Shown here piece after piece: positions 13,341 to 28,300 of a stretch of 64,000 nt of DNA. Made by a program: the position numbers and the translations under genes. Below the pieces are notes generated by a model. That model saw only the letters and a list, made by a program, of their open reading frames with translations, was not told the DNA's origin and made no database searches. The DNA lies in assembly GCA_012861695.1 (NCBI GenBank), contig JAAOOA010000002.1, positions 36,163,244 through 36,227,243 of the forward strand, given 5' to 3'. Numbering within the stretch: the first letter of the stretch is position 1; each line of letters starts with the position of its first letter. This DNA is from Trematomus loennbergii. Its lineage: Eukaryota; Chordata; Actinopteri; Perciformes; Nototheniidae.

Positions 13341-16300
13341 GTTGTGTGTGTGTGTGTGTGTGTGGTGTGTGTGTGTGTGGTCAAGACTTTCAGCATGATG
13401 TTGATACAAACAATGCTGCCTGCATACACACACAGAAAAAGACACATACACACAATTGGTGTAAAGTTTGAGCAACAACGCCTCCAAAGTATAATTTTGG
13501 ATTAGGTGCTGGGGGTGTTTAGGTGCCTGCATCCACTGAATAATTGGAATGTGCAGAGCGGGAGAAATAAGGTGGTGTCAAGCCTTCATATCTCCCTGAA
13601 GGAGATGATAATGAAATGGTTTGCGTGCTGATGGTGAAGTAAATAGTAAATAGCTCTGAGGCAAGCATAACAAGAATGATCTCCTGTCTGGAAAAGGATA
13701 AAGGCAGGAGGAGATTTATTCCTACTCCAACTTTAGCTTTTCTAGTTTAGTATTACATTTAAGTATACACTCCAGGTTCGTTTCCCAACTACTGCATTAT
13801 ATATGGCAGGGAGGCAAATGGGGGCATCACATCTTTCTTTGTCAGCCCTATTGCTGCAGAAGCTGCCCGGTGGGTGTACATTGGAGTCGGTGCCTGGCCG
13901 AGCACCTGTCCCTGTCAGGGAGAGGTCTATGCTGAGGCTCCCCAGGAGGGGTTTCACCCGCTACGCCAAGCAGTGGGCGAAGAGGTCTTAGAAACATATA
14001 GCGCTCCTATCAGCAAAAATGTATGTCAGCAACTTCTTTCCAAGCCAACAAACCAAAGTAGCTCACATGATGAAATTAAAAGCCACAGGGAACCAATGTA
14101 TGCACCCCCTGTTCACACAGTCTTGGCCACCTACCTACTGTAAGGTACAAGCACGTGCAAGAAACCACACAAGTGCAATATGAGGTGGAGTTTGTATTGT
14201 CTGCCAAGTGTCTGATGTCAATCTGACAATTTATGGGAATCTAAATTGAGAATTTGTAGTCTTTACAAAATAAATGAGTTAAAGAGTACTGCAATAGTAA
14301 TCTGTTGTGTAGAAACGGTGCCATGGAATAAAAGGCACGTTTCCTTTCCAACCAAAACATTATTTTCTCTACTTAGCACACCTTCACCCACACAGAGAGG
14401 GAGTCATTAAAATCAGCTGTGTTTGAAATGAAAACCACCAGACTCTAACATGGCACAGGAATTGTTATGTGTGCCTTTTAAAGGAACTTTGTTGGCAAAT
14501 GATCTCAGATCACCAAAACTCAAGAAAATCCCACTGGGTGGTCTCTAACCATTTCCCATTTTTCTACAGGATATCCATTTAAAACATTAAGTAGGATACA
14601 TTTTGTGCATTTACTACATTTACCTTACTGTATGTATAAAACAATAATTAAGTACTGAAATTCTTTTAAAATGTTTTGCCTTATGTTAACACTTAACAAT
14701 ACTTGCCCTATTTTAACACTTAACAATACTTCATTTTACAGAACATGTGTTAGTACTATAAACCTTTGTTTGCCAAAGAGGTTATATTCTCCAATGATCC
14801 AAAATCCAATAGATTAATCCCTTGGCTTTTTCTCGAGGGAACCAGTGCTATGCTAACTTCAGGATTAGTCTACAAAAACAAGTCATCCCTGAAGCACTCC
14901 ATTTGCACGCAGTCAGAGAGAGATTCATTCGGGTTCAGCTATTAACAGCTGTTCTTTTAGCCCCTGCAGACCTACAACAGACACATGTGTCAGTCTGGGT
15001 GGGAAGGTCATGAGGGATCATTGTCTGCTCGCTGCACGTTCTATCTCTGCTGGTTGTTGGGGTTGTCTATCTATTAGACAGTAATATTACCAAAAGGCCA
15101 AAGTATCAGATCCTGAAGGGCTGTGAAAACATCTGCTACTATATGCAACACCTAGTTTTTGGTTATTTAATTAATTGAAAATGAGTTTGAAATATGCACC
15201 ACCACACCAAAGTATTGACTTTCATGATAATGGTGTTTTATAAGGTCGCAAACAGGTCATTTACTGTAGCTGAGATCAGAGAAGACACTCCAATGTAGAA
15301 AAGTTCTTAAACCTTAAAAGGGGCCCTATTGTGCTTTTTAGGGTTTTCCCTTTCCTTTAGTGTGTTATATATTTTGTGCATGTAAATGGTCGGCAGAGGC
15401 TAAAATCCCAAAGTTTCTCTCTCATACACACTCCTCCACCCTGCCTGAAACCCCTCCATTGGACTCCTTTGTTTACTTCCATTTCATAATGACATCACTA
15501 TGTAACACTCTTGCTTCTATTGGCTGGCGCTCCAACATATTGTAAGTGATAGGCTAAAGGGAGGGTCATCTCTAAGCGGTTGACCAATCACAACAGAGCC
15601 GAACCAGCTAAAAAATCAGAGCGGACTGAGCTCTGGTTTCAGACAGAGGGTGAAAAGAGGTGCTGCAGCACAGGCAGTATGTGAAAAATAAAGAGCTTTT
15701 TGAACATTAAAGCATGGAGACATGTCACAGTAGAGACACTACATACAAATGTGAACCTGGAAATTAGCATAATAAAGCCAATGCAATAAAATAACCCACA
15801 TATGAACCGGCAAGAAGAATATGAAATGCCAGCAGGACATACATTTGAAGTAAACAGTAAAGAGGAGGCCATGGACAATAACAAACATAAAAGAGACTGT
15901 GGTAATTGTTATTTCCTATTGCTAATAGTGATCTAAGCGTACAGCCTAATAGCCTTTCACGCTTTCGTCTCTGTCTTCTCAAAGCGATACAAACAAATAA
16001 AGTAATGCACATATAAACACAAAACACTATGTAGTTGCTGCTCAATATTTCGTTTTTGCTTATGTTAACAGTGAACTACTTTTTACAACAGGGACATGAA
16101 ATATGTTTCCATTTTATTGTTTAAAAAAACTAAAGCTTTTGGCATGCAAGACTGTTAAGTTTAACAGGCTGTCCAGGTATTGTACAGTAGCGTGCACGGA
16201 CAGCTGCTTTCCTCAGAATACCTGCCATGTTCCCAGCGGCAGACCATCTGCACATTAACGTTCACACCCTTACAGTTTCCACTCTGACTTTTGGGTACCA

Positions 16301-19300
16301 TAGGTTTGGGGAAACTTGTCTTTTCTTGCAGAGATAATTGCTGTTTGATATTGTCTCTGCATCCGGGAAATTTCTTTAGTGGTAAGACATGAGAAAGCTT
16401 GTTCAGCAGGACTTCACTCGTGTATTTATAGTCTTGTGTCAGTTGCCTGTACATTTTTCTCTGGTTTTGAAGGTATGATTATGAGCCACTTTAAAGATGG
16501 GCGGCCCTGTGCGTGTGCAGTATATCCTGGATGGGGATGAATCAAGGGGGAACCCATAAACCCTGTCATTATGTCTCACCTGGATTTCCACTCAATCTGA
16601 TATAAACAGATGTCGAAAGTACTTAACCACAATAAGGCTGATTTTAATCAAGAGCCTTTACACACTAGATCAAAAGCCTTCTTTGAAATACAGATATTTT
16701 TTTAATAGTGTTTTCATCCATTAAAAAAGGTGTAGATTATTCTGAATTGAGCTGTTTGTATGTGCTTTTACTGTGAGAGACAGTTTTGTCAAGCACACAG
16801 TGGGCAGAGGAGCATTTGCCTGGGCTCAATTGAATCTCATTAACGAAGCCACTTAGCGCTGTGGGAATGTCATGCAAAGTTCAAGTAGAATCCAGCAGTC
16901 AGTGGGAGTGTAAAAGCCCCTTAGGGAGGCCTGTGTCGCTCCTTGTGGCTCTTATTTTATTTATTGTTCACACATATGCAACTGTGAAAATATTTCCTTT
17001 GTTTGTAACTCTAGCAAATCAACCAACATAATGCCAATACGTAAAGTGCTCCTATTTGTGAATTGTTTCGTATTTTGAATTTCCGAGAAGTAAACCGAGT
17101 AGCTATTATAGACAATAAAGTCATAAAATAAAAATACACTTTACATAAATCTACATAATAGGTAGGTCTAAATCTGGATTAGTCCACTTAAATCCAGGTA
17201 ACTTCATACTGTGTGGCGTAGAAGGCTGGAGCCCAGTAGCCAGTGGTTTACCTTTCAGTTAATGGGCCGTAGCTCTTTGAAGCTCACAGTTTGTCTGCTT
17301 CACAAACCTTATCTGATTACTGGACTGGTAGAACAGGGCCTGAGTTCCTGGCTGCAAACCTCAGGCTACTAGATCTGATTACTCTTCCTGTTGGGGAACC
17401 AGTGCAGGCAGCCAAAACCATCTTTGTTTGGTTTCTCTGTGGGGAGAAATGCTGGCAGCTGCAAGCCTCTTGATGCAGCACTCATTGTTCTGGCTGTGCT
17501 CTCAGGACAGATTAAAGCATAAAAGTTGTCTGTCCTTTGCTTGCTCTTAGGGGAAATATTATTTCAACCTCAGAGATGGCTGCTCTGAGAACCACACATC
17601 CCAAGGCTTTGTCTAAAAAGACTATTTACTTTTTAGAACAAGTCTTATCTTGTTATTATAGAGCAGTAAATGCCATAGCAGAATGCATACAAATATGCAA
17701 CATCACCTGAGGCTTATAATGATATCATGCAGAATTATAAACATATTTTTTTTTATCAGTTATTGTGCCTGGCAGTACTGTCGACAGTGAACCACTTTTT
17801 TCCTGCTCTTGTATTTTGTTAGATAACATAATCATCCGGCAGTTACGTCCGTACAGATTTATTTTGTTCAAAGCATTCACTGCTCAGTTCTACATCATTC
17901 CCCCCTTCACTTAGCCTTACACTGCGAGATGAGAAACAACTAAGTGTTGTTTTTGGAGGTACTGTATGCAGAGTTTCATTGTCATGGAAACCACCTCTGC
18001 CCATGGCCATCAGCATTCACTTAATTTATTCATTATTTGGTCACAGTTGCTTTCAAAAGCACAAGGTGTATACTGCTCAAAAGTGGCTTGTTCCCATTAC
18101 TAATATTCACAGCAATAATGTATTTGCTCAAGTGTGAGAATGTATGCATATCGTAAGTTATAACGTCCTCTTTATATTGCTTTCAGCTTGTTGCTGCTTT
18201 TTCTCTAATGGACTATGACTGACTCTCTGCTGTTCAAATCCAGAAATAGTCTCTATTTGATTGCAGGTCTTACAGCACTCACTCAACCAGATACTGTATA
18301 TGCAACAGAGGTCCAGGTCCTTAAGCAACCATTTCACAGCCGCCTGACATAGTGGAAAACAGCCTCTGAAAGGGTTAAATAGAAATAGTGGGTGAGTTTG
18401 GCTGCAGTGGAATCTCAGCTCTTAGGAACACTAATTGCACTCAGGCAGGCCTGGGCTGGCACATGGAGCCCTACATCCCCCAGACCTCCTGTCAGGCCTC
18501 CTGTCTGCCTCTCAGACCCATCACTTTCAAAGTGATCCCCACCAACAGGCTCCTCCACAACAAAACCAGTGAATTCAAGTCTGCCTTCAGGTCGCTTTTT
18601 TGTCTTGTAAGACTTGATGAATGAATACTGATGTAGAAATCCTCCCAACACATAATTTCAGGAAGTTAGAAAGTGTTGTTTAAGGGTTCTAATTACAGTG
18701 TGGACTATCTGCTGGTGTTTTGATGGAAACATTCTTTCAATTTCTCCTGTAATCAGAGGTAAACCTACAGAGTATGCTAGCTATTACAGATTTAACTCAG
18801 CAATTACAACAGACATTCACATATCCGTTTGTGAAACAGATAAAGTTGGTCCTCCTGTGTGCTTTAAACATCGCCTTCATGCCGTCCTCTGTTGTTTCCC
18901 CAGCTCCCATCTTCTACTTTGGCAACACAGACTACCACGTGGATGAGAGTGACGGCTACGTGGAGGTGCAGGTATGGAGGACGGGGACGGATCTTTCCAA
19001 AGGAGGAACCGTGACAGTGCGCTCCAGAAAGACAGATCCCGTCTCCGCTGAGGGTACGTGTCTCTGCGAGGTGCCTTTCTATGACAGCTTTGGCTAGTTA
19101 GTGCTTAGATAAATGTAAACTACAGAAAATGATAGACTTAAATCATCAACCTGTCACTCTTTGTTTTCCTGAGCTCAAGGGTTCATAGTGATGTTAAAGC
19201 TGGATATGTTGGTTAGTTGAACTGGGGAAAGTAAACATTGTTTTAGATTAGAAGGAATGAAGTCGAGGCTTATTCTGTTTGGCCCTCACTTTCTAGGCAT

Positions 19301-22300
19301 CCGTCGTACTTGTATGTGCTTTGGACCCAAGACCAGTCACTATCTCCTCGAGCTTTCCCCACAGTCCCCATTATCTTCTGCCCCGAGGCAGTCTTTTCCC
19401 GCGCACATATTCTTACCATCTCTGCTCTTGTCTGCTTCTTAACTGTTAATATAACTAGCAACTAATCATATGCAGCATGGTAGAAATGCATGCCAACAGT
19501 TATACACATATCTGGGTCATAAGTACATGAAAAAACCCTGCGGGCAAAGGGTGAGCGCTCAATACTCAGACTCTTCAAAGAATGGCAAATGAATAACCTG
19601 TTTGCGCTCAGGGAGATATCCAGTTTCAGTTATCCACCCTCTCTTTTAATCACGGAACAAATTCCGACTGTTCATGGCTTTTGACCACGAGATAGAAGGC
19701 GTTATTTTGTCAGAATGCAGGATGTTTCCTTTCATCTTGCTCGCTGCCTGACACTTGCAAATGAATTATGGAGTAACATGAGAACTGCTGTAGAATAAGA
19801 TCAAATGCGGAGTCCGTTTGTGTTATATCCACTATATCCCATAAGCGCTATGTTATCGGAAACATTCCTGACCTATTTTGTGTTGTGGAGCAGCTGGTGT
19901 GGATTACGTTGGGATCAGCCGGAATCTGGACTTTGCACCAGGGGTCACCATGCAGACGTTCCGTGTGACCGTCCTGGATGACCTGGGCCAGCCGGTGCTG
20001 GAGGGGCGCGAGAAGTTTGAATTGGTACTCCGAATGCCCATGAACGGGATCCTCGGGGAGCCAAGCAAGACTACCATACTCATCAATGACTCAGTCTCAG
20101 ACTGTGAGTAAACAGCTTGGTTAGTTTGTAAGCGATTAAAGACGATAATGCTGCATTTCCGATGGTAATTTATGGATTGAATTATGTTCTTCTAGTGCCA
20201 AAGGTGCAGTTCCGTGATGCTGTGTATGTGTGCAATGAGAACTCAGGGCAGATCTCAGCTACTGTATACCGTAGTGGAGACATCAGCTACAAGTCCACAG
20301 TGCGCTGTTACAGCAGACAGGGGACAGCCCAGGTCATGATGGACTTCAATGAGAGGCCTAACACAGATGATTCCATAATCACCTTTTTACCAGGTGGTGT
20401 AAACAAACATAATACACCTCCATTTGCATAATTTATGTTTAACAAGAAGACACATTTAGACATTCAATATATTTTTCACTTTTCCTTTATCAGGAGAGAT
20501 TGAAAAGACTTGTGTACTGGTGCTAGTTGATGATACAGAACATGAGGAGGAAGAAGAGCTACGTCTTGTGCTGGGAAGCCCCAAGAGTGAATCTCCATTT
20601 GGAGCATCTATTGGAAGTCAGAATGAAACGCTCATCAAGATAAAAGACGATGGAGACAGTAAGGATGCTTGGTTTTGTTGTACTTAAAAAAGTTATTTTT
20701 AAATGCCACCAGGTGCAGAATATTTATATTATCATAACATTAAACTCTGGTACCCTAAAGGGGCCAGAGTTTAATGTGCCACCCAGTTTTGAGCTATCCC
20801 AATGTCATACTTTTTTATAAATGTTTGGTCCGTGTTGCTATTTTTCCAGATATACGACAGTACCTTTTTATTAATCTTAAGGCAACAAATTCAGAAAGTG
20901 ACATACACAGGGGCTTTCATATGTGGTATGCTGAAATGTAAGAGTTACTAGCATTTTTTAAACTATGCTTTCTCAGAGGCAATTATTAGGTTTGGAGAGA
21001 CCAAATTCAGTGTGAATGAGCCAAAGGAAAGTGGCCAAGTGTCTGTGGTGAGGATCCAGTGCTGCGTGTAGGAGACCACTCCAAGGTGTCTGTTGTCCGA
21101 GTTCACACCAAGGATGGATCTGCCACCTCTGGGGAGGACTACCATCCCATCTCGGAGGGTAAATAATAAAGCTAGGCACTTTAATCCTAATAGCATGTTC
21201 TTTGTGAGTAAAGATTTGATCAACCATCTCCTCTTTTTGCAGAACTCGTGTTCAAACAGGGTATCACTGAGCAATATGTGGAGGTGGAGATTTTATATGA
21301 TATTGTCAGAGAAATGAGGGAAGCATTCACTGTGCACCTGAAGCCTGATGAAAACATGGTGGCAGAGACAAAGGTGAACATTGAGCCAAATTAACATATA
21401 ATTTAACTGCCAAGTGTGTAACTACCTTCTCCATTAACATCCTCTTGATTGCCCCTGCTTGTCAATCAACAGATGAGCAAAGCCATAATCTATATCGAGG
21501 AGACCAACAGCATGGCGGATGTCACCTTCCCCTCGGTGCCCAGAGTGGTTTCTCTGTTGCATTACGACGACATCGACAGGAGTAGGGACTCTTCACCTGT
21601 GGCCGGATACCCCGTCATTTGTGTGACAGTACGTCCAAAGTGATAGCCCAATAACTACTTGGGGGCATACTTTCAGTCATTTCAACTGCAAATTATTTAT
21701 TTCACAAGACTTTATGTCACGCCAGCTGGCAGTAATACTGTTAATGAGGTAGTATTTAGCAGAAGTGCAGACGTTGCTCAATTATCAGCTACCTTGAAAG
21801 CTCATCAGGAGAATACAGAATGACTTTGGCTGCTGCAGTGATTTTTGGATACATTTTTACTCACAAGCCCAATGTATTCTTTCCATTTCCCAGGCCTGTA
21901 ACCCCAAGTTCCCAGACTATGACAAAACAGGCTCCATCTGTGTAAGCGAGAACATCAACAACACCCTGACTCATTATCGTTGGCTGGTCAGCGCCCCCAC
22001 CGGCTCAGATGGCGTAACCAGCTCTATGAGGGAAGTCGACTTCAATACCTTCTTCACCTCGTCAAAGCTTATCACTCTGGATTCAGTCTATTTTCAGGCT
22101 GGTTCCAGGGTGCAATGCGCTGCCAGGGGCGTGAACTCTAACGGGGATGAAGGTCTAGAGCTCAGTAGCCCCATAGTGTCCATCAGCATGGATGATGGTG
22201 AGTGCAACTTATTTTCTAGCTTGAAATGTGTTGTCAATGGATATGGCTCAACGCGATAAGCAGTTGTTGGCAGCGTTTTCCCTCCCACAGCAGTACTTGC

Positions 22301-25300
22301 TGTCCTTGCTCCGACAAAACATTGACACATAAAATCATTTTCTGTGTAGAAGTGTTAGGGAAACAAAACGTTTGATGTTTGTTTGTGTATACCGTGGTTG
22401 CAGGAATGTGCCAGCCGCGTGTTGCCGGTACAGTGGGGGCCGAGCCCTTCTCTGCCAAGCTGCGATACACTGGAATGGAAGAAACAGATCACCCAAATCT
22501 CATTAAACTGACTGTCACCATGCCCCACATTGATGGTAAGCACAGCAGATCAAATCATTTTCATCAGTGAAATTATAAAAAGACAGGTTGTTGGTTTGAA
22601 ACCACTCTTGAGCTGGGAGGCTCTATTTGTCACTCATCAATCAATATTTTACTGTTACTTTCCCTAAGTTGTAAATCTTACATTCCAATGCTTCCACTTC
22701 CTGACTTCTTCATGTGTGTCCTGCCTCAGGTATGTTGCCTGTAGTTTCCACCCGAGCCCTGTCTAACTTTGAGCTGACACTGAGCCCCGACGGTACCCGC
22801 GTTGGAAACCATCGCTGCTCCAATTTGTTGGACTACACTGAGGTCAAGACTCGATACGGCTTCCTTAGTGAAGCCACTAAAAATCCAGAAGTGATCGGCG
22901 AGACGTCCTCCTACCAATACAGCCCTTCCCTCAGGGGATCCAGTACACTACGATTCTACCGAAACCTCAACCTGGAGGCTTGTCTGTGGGAGTTCACCAG
23001 CTACTACGACATGTCTGAGCTGCTCAGCGACTGTGGAGGCACCATTGGGACTGATGGACAGGTAAGCAGCCCTACCTTTGAGCTTTAGCTCACCTCTAAC
23101 CCTTTTTTGTCATCTCAAGACATGAGGAGCAAGGAGGCAGTTCAATAAAGCTTCAGACCACCTTGAGGATAGGAATATAAACTCAGCAGTTACTGATCCA
23201 TTCTAGTCTTGCCCATTTTCATTTCAAAATCCTCCCGATTTTCAGTGCTAATTAATCATTTACAGGCTTATTAAAACCCTGCTTGCCCACTTGGTTTTCC
23301 TTAAGTGATCCTAAAGTAAATACAAGCCTGTAGAGAAGTCATCCATTAGTGTCCAGGGACCTGTGTTAACCTCTGTAGTAATGACTAACCTGACAGTCTG
23401 CTCCACCCAGCTTCCACTTATTTGTCTTCTTAAAGTGGCAAGTCAATAACCAGCAGCCTCATACAAATCTGTATTCCTCGGTTTCGCTATGTGTACAATG
23501 TGTGTACAATCAGTAAAATGCAGTGCTGGAAAGAGGACATCTTCAAGCCCTCTGTTCTGTCCGGCGCACATACCTTCGGCCTTCAATATTTGCATTCACC
23601 CTGGAAACCCACCGTTAGTTGACTTGCTGTTAATTAAGGGAGGGTGTTGATAAAGAAGGGCAGTAAGAGTGCATGGAGACCATCATGGTGAAAACCTCCA
23701 GTACACTCCCTTCTGAGGATTATTAATTAAAGCCCTACAGTACAGCAATGGCACATTTTGGCTCTCAAGTTACTGTATATAAGATTGTATAAAAAAAATT
23801 ATAATAACTGCCAGTTTGTCATTTAACATGGCTTAAGGTAAATGTAATAACAAAAGGCATCACCCAGGTGATAACAGACCTTCCCAACAAGTGGAACTGT
23901 GATGTAAATGAGAATGTGACAGTAATAAACGTGTCTTGACAAGTAAGCTGACAGTTGCCAGTTTAATAACATGTACCCTGAGGTTAACAACATAATGCAG
24001 AAAGTTTGCATTACATGGTAAGCACAGCACCCAGGTCTTCATTGATTAGTGGCCAAATTAATCAGAGATAATCGAATAACATATAACAGAAAAGCAGGTT
24101 TTGCAAATGAGGAGTAGTTTTGAAATCCTGAAGAACAAACAACCCAGGGAAAAAAAAAAGACGTCTGTCCCCATTGTCTATAAATATGTATGTATACATT
24201 CAGCTCTTATACATCTCTTTATGTGAGTGTAGTGTTGCTATGGTTACTGAACAGAGCAAAAGACTGTGCATAGATGCATACACAGGGGCATCACAGGTTC
24301 ACTTTCAGGATATGGGAGGCAGGACCAATTGGGGTTGGGGAAAACAGGGTGCCTTTGTTTGTGGGTGCTCCTGTGACCCGAGTGCTCCTCTTAGTGGGCA
24401 GGCTGCCTGAGAGAAGACAGCTCTGTGAGGGCCGGGGGCCAGTGTCATGTCACAGTGTAGGGCTTAGTGCCCAGCTTAACAGGACCAAAGGAATCTATTA
24501 AGGCCCAGCAGGATGTGTCAGGAGGCCAAATCACTTGCCTGAGCCCTCAGCGCCCAGAGGCGTAGGCACGTCTCCACATGAACACAGAGCCAGTGCAGGC
24601 AGGTACCGCTCACAGGTCAGAGGAAAGTGCAGATACCGGAGAACAGGACTCTCACCAATTGAAATCCTTTGACCGTTTTAAGACAGCGCTTTGAAAAAAG
24701 GAAAGTTCGAAGCAATGTAAAATCCCAAACAAATGTTATTGTAGTGCGGTATTTTGCAATGTTAGTAGATAACTGCTGTACAATATGTTGTGGACACATT
24801 TTATTTGCAATTTGACATGAAAAGAAAGCTAAAAGATAAACATGTCAGTACTTAATTTGTAATGGATTAAGTCAATTACCACTTAGAGATTACATTCAAT
24901 CTTACACATTTTAGAACAACAGCTGAATTTACTAATGCCTGATGTTACCATTATAGGAATGTCCCAGGAAAGTTTCCCATCACATGAGTTGTCAAGTTTG
25001 AACAACTAAACTTTCTTAAATCAGCCCTAATGGTAGAATATATTGTTTGTTATCTTCAGAGGGATTGTATATGTACTTTATTCAGGGATGTTTAACTCCC
25101 ATTACCCCTAAGAAAAGGCTAAATTAATCTGTGAAGTATGATTTTAAGGCTTTGCTCTCACACAACATATTGGTTGTTCCTGCAGGTGTTGAATTTGGTC
25201 CAGTCCTATGTGACTCTACGAGTCCCGCTCTACGTCTCCTATGTCTTCCACTCCCCTGTTGGAGCAGGAGGATGGCAGCACTTTGACTTGCAGTCAGAGA

Positions 25301-28300
25301 TGAAGCTCACGTTTGTGTACGACACTGCCATCTTATGGAGGGATGGTATCGGCAGCCCACCAGAAGCTGAACTACAAGGTACAAGTAGCTTGCCATTTTA
25401 AATTAGGAAATATAAAAAAATATGTCATGTTCACTTTTAAATTAGTTAAGTTGCCGATTTAAATCTGTCTGTGATTGTCTTTGCAGGTGCCCTGTACCCA
25501 ACCAGTATGCGTATAAATGGACAGGGACGACTAGTAGTCAACTTCCGCACTGAGGCTCGATTCAGAGGCCTGTTTGTTTTTGCACATCCAGGTAGAGTAT
25601 GTCATTTAAAAAGGGGTTTAACTGCAGTGTTTAAAGTATTAATTAGATTGTGCTTTATAGCATGGCATATTCATTTTCAAAAAGATAAAAGGCAACAGGT
25701 TTCTTGGTGTAGAATATTTTGAGTGTAAGGGTGGGTTTACTCAGCTTCTATATTCATGCTTCATCTGTGACCATTCATTTAAAGATGGAATGCATTTGTT
25801 GTCACATTCATCATTAGTTCCTGATGGTGCAGTCATTTACCTTGCAACTGAGCATGCCACATATGCTTTAACGGATGTATTTCTCGATCAGCTTCACCTC
25901 TAACCTCTATGGTCATGTGTCCGGACCACCCTGGTATAACCTATAACCTCAGTCTTGTGAGGAATGAGCCGACCTACAACCAGCCTATCCAGCAGTGGAC
26001 ATTTGTTTCTGATTTTGCTGTAAGTAGACATTTTGTTTTACCAGTTTGAATATTTTTACACCTGATTCTTACTAAACAAAGTTTTCCTTCTCAGGTGCGC
26101 GACTACTCTGGCACGTACACGTTGAAGCTGATCCCCTGCACATCTCCTCCGAACCTGGAATATAACATCCCTCCTGTCTGCAACCCCAGAGAGCCCATTA
26201 CCTTCGACATGGACATCCGCTTCCAGCAGGTGACTCCTCCTCGTCTAAAATTAGATAGGGAAAAACAGGATTTATTTATTGAATCGTGTGAGGGAAAATT
26301 ACAATTTGAGAGCTACTGAGATACCAATACCTTGTTAAAAAAGGAAATTGCCTTTTAAAACCCCTGAGATGTATGTTTTAACCACCCACCCCCCGACCTA
26401 TTAACTTCAGAATAACATAGCAGTCGTGTTCGCTTAAAGTTACACAAGATGTTTCCAACTCCATTACTCTAAACAAAATGCCCAAAATACAAAATGTCTT
26501 TCTTCAAAGTGATAAAACACAAATCAAGTAAAGCAATGGATTCCAAAAATAACCCAAAGGTATTTAACTTACCGGCCAAAGTGTTGGGAATCATTAAATC
26601 CGGCCTTGGCTTGATTTCCAGTCCTTTGCCCCATAGCTCTGCTTCTCAAATCACACTGATTTCCTGTTGAATTTGGATGATTGAGGCACAGCCATTGAAA
26701 TTAGCTATGAGCTGTTTTTACCCCTCCAAACTAAATGTTGCTCAACTTTATTCTTGTAGTCCTACACTCCACAACACATTTCCTTCCTTACCACCCCAAA
26801 CAATTCTCTTCCCTTTGCTCCCCAGGCCACGCGCCCTACACCTGTGATTCTGGAGAAACAGATCACCTGACCAGTGTGGTCTATATAGACAAATCCTTTA
26901 AAGCAAGAGTGACCTTGATTCATATAACATGTATATATCTCAGTCTAAACATATATTGTTTCAGCTACACAAAATAAATCATGAACTTAACAACATGTTT
27001 TTATTAGGTGCAGTGGAGTCTAAACTACTTGTTCAAATACTGAGCATTTAAAGGCCTTCCTATGAAACTTAGAGGGTTGGCTGACAGGAATAAATGAAAT
27101 AAGGAGAATTGGTTAATAACAAAAAGACCTGACATCATGATTGAATTTATCAATTTATGCGTACTCCAATATTCATTGCTTCCTGTAAACCACATCTCTA
27201 GACTCCTATTAAGCCATTTATTTTCTTGCCTCTATCTGTTTTCCTGGCACACTCCAACTAATTAAGTGCTCGTAAAACTGCAACTCTTCTCCGTTACGCA
27301 TACAGATCTCTAATCAACATCGTTATTTTAATATATTCAGAGGCACATGGAGAGCCATGTGTCCAGCTACACATTATGATGCCAAAATCTAACCACCCAA
27401 ACAAATAATTAATGCTCTCAGCCCAGATATACTAACAAATTGGCGTCAAAGTTTATCAAAGACCAAAGTCTTAAAATATATTTTACTGTCTTACCAAAAA
27501 ATGTAAGATGAAACAAAAACAAAAGTATCCCACGGACAAAGATGGAAGAAAGAAGCGTTGCTTGGCTTTGTCTCTAACATGGCTTGTGTGTGTGTTTGTG
27601 CTTCTAGGTTAGCGACCCGGTGGCTGCTGAGTTCAGTCTGAACACACAGATGATCTTACTCTCAAGCGGACGCTCTGGCTTTCCGACGGCTCCATGGGCT
27701 TGGACAGGAGAGTGATACTGCCTTCTCCCAGGGTAAGGCATAACATGCCTTTTCTACTAACAAGCTAATGAGCTGGATTTTATTTTTCCACAACATCTTG
27801 AATGTCTTTGAAAAATCCTTCAAGCTGCTGTCCAAGTTAGTGTGGAAAGCTCCTCTTGCCAAGAATGAGAGAGTCGTTTTTGCTGGCGTTTGAATGTTAT
27901 TCTCAAAGTAAAACTTGCTCCAGTACAACTTTTAATATACAGGCTTTTTGCAGTGATAACATTTTGTATTTATCTTTCCTTTAGGTGATACAATTTACGG
28001 CCGAGTGATGGTGGATCCAGTGCAGAACTTGGGCGACTCCTTTATCTGTAACATAGAGAAAGTGTTCCTGTGTACTGGAGCGGATGGATATGTCCCTAAA
28101 TACAACCCCGGCAACTTTGAGTTTGGCTGTCTGGCGATGCTCCCTCTCTTCTCTATAGATTCAAGATAATTGTAAGTATAAACATTATATCTCATCATTT
28201 CACACAGGCTTTGTGTCCATTTTAATCTAAATATTCACTCCTGTTTCATCCTTCACCCCAGGACAAGGCCCAGCCAGAGACCCAGGCCCTCTCATTTGGT

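Larger units (their letters stand above)
10753..18903 (+). other. 8.1-kb frem2 intron rich in repeats
   Basis: The largest intron in the window. It contains a perfect hairpin (11587-11620), a conserved interspersed repeat (about 12258-12720), a long TG microsatellite (13215-13380) and a MITE (15314-15778). I find no exon in it. The reading frames inside it lack recognisable domains and splice-consistent ends. Confidence 0.85.

Noticed and set aside
13127..13532. Several overlapping frames rich in Cys-Val or His-Thr
   Set aside because: Both strands translate the TG microsatellite; no domain, no splice context.
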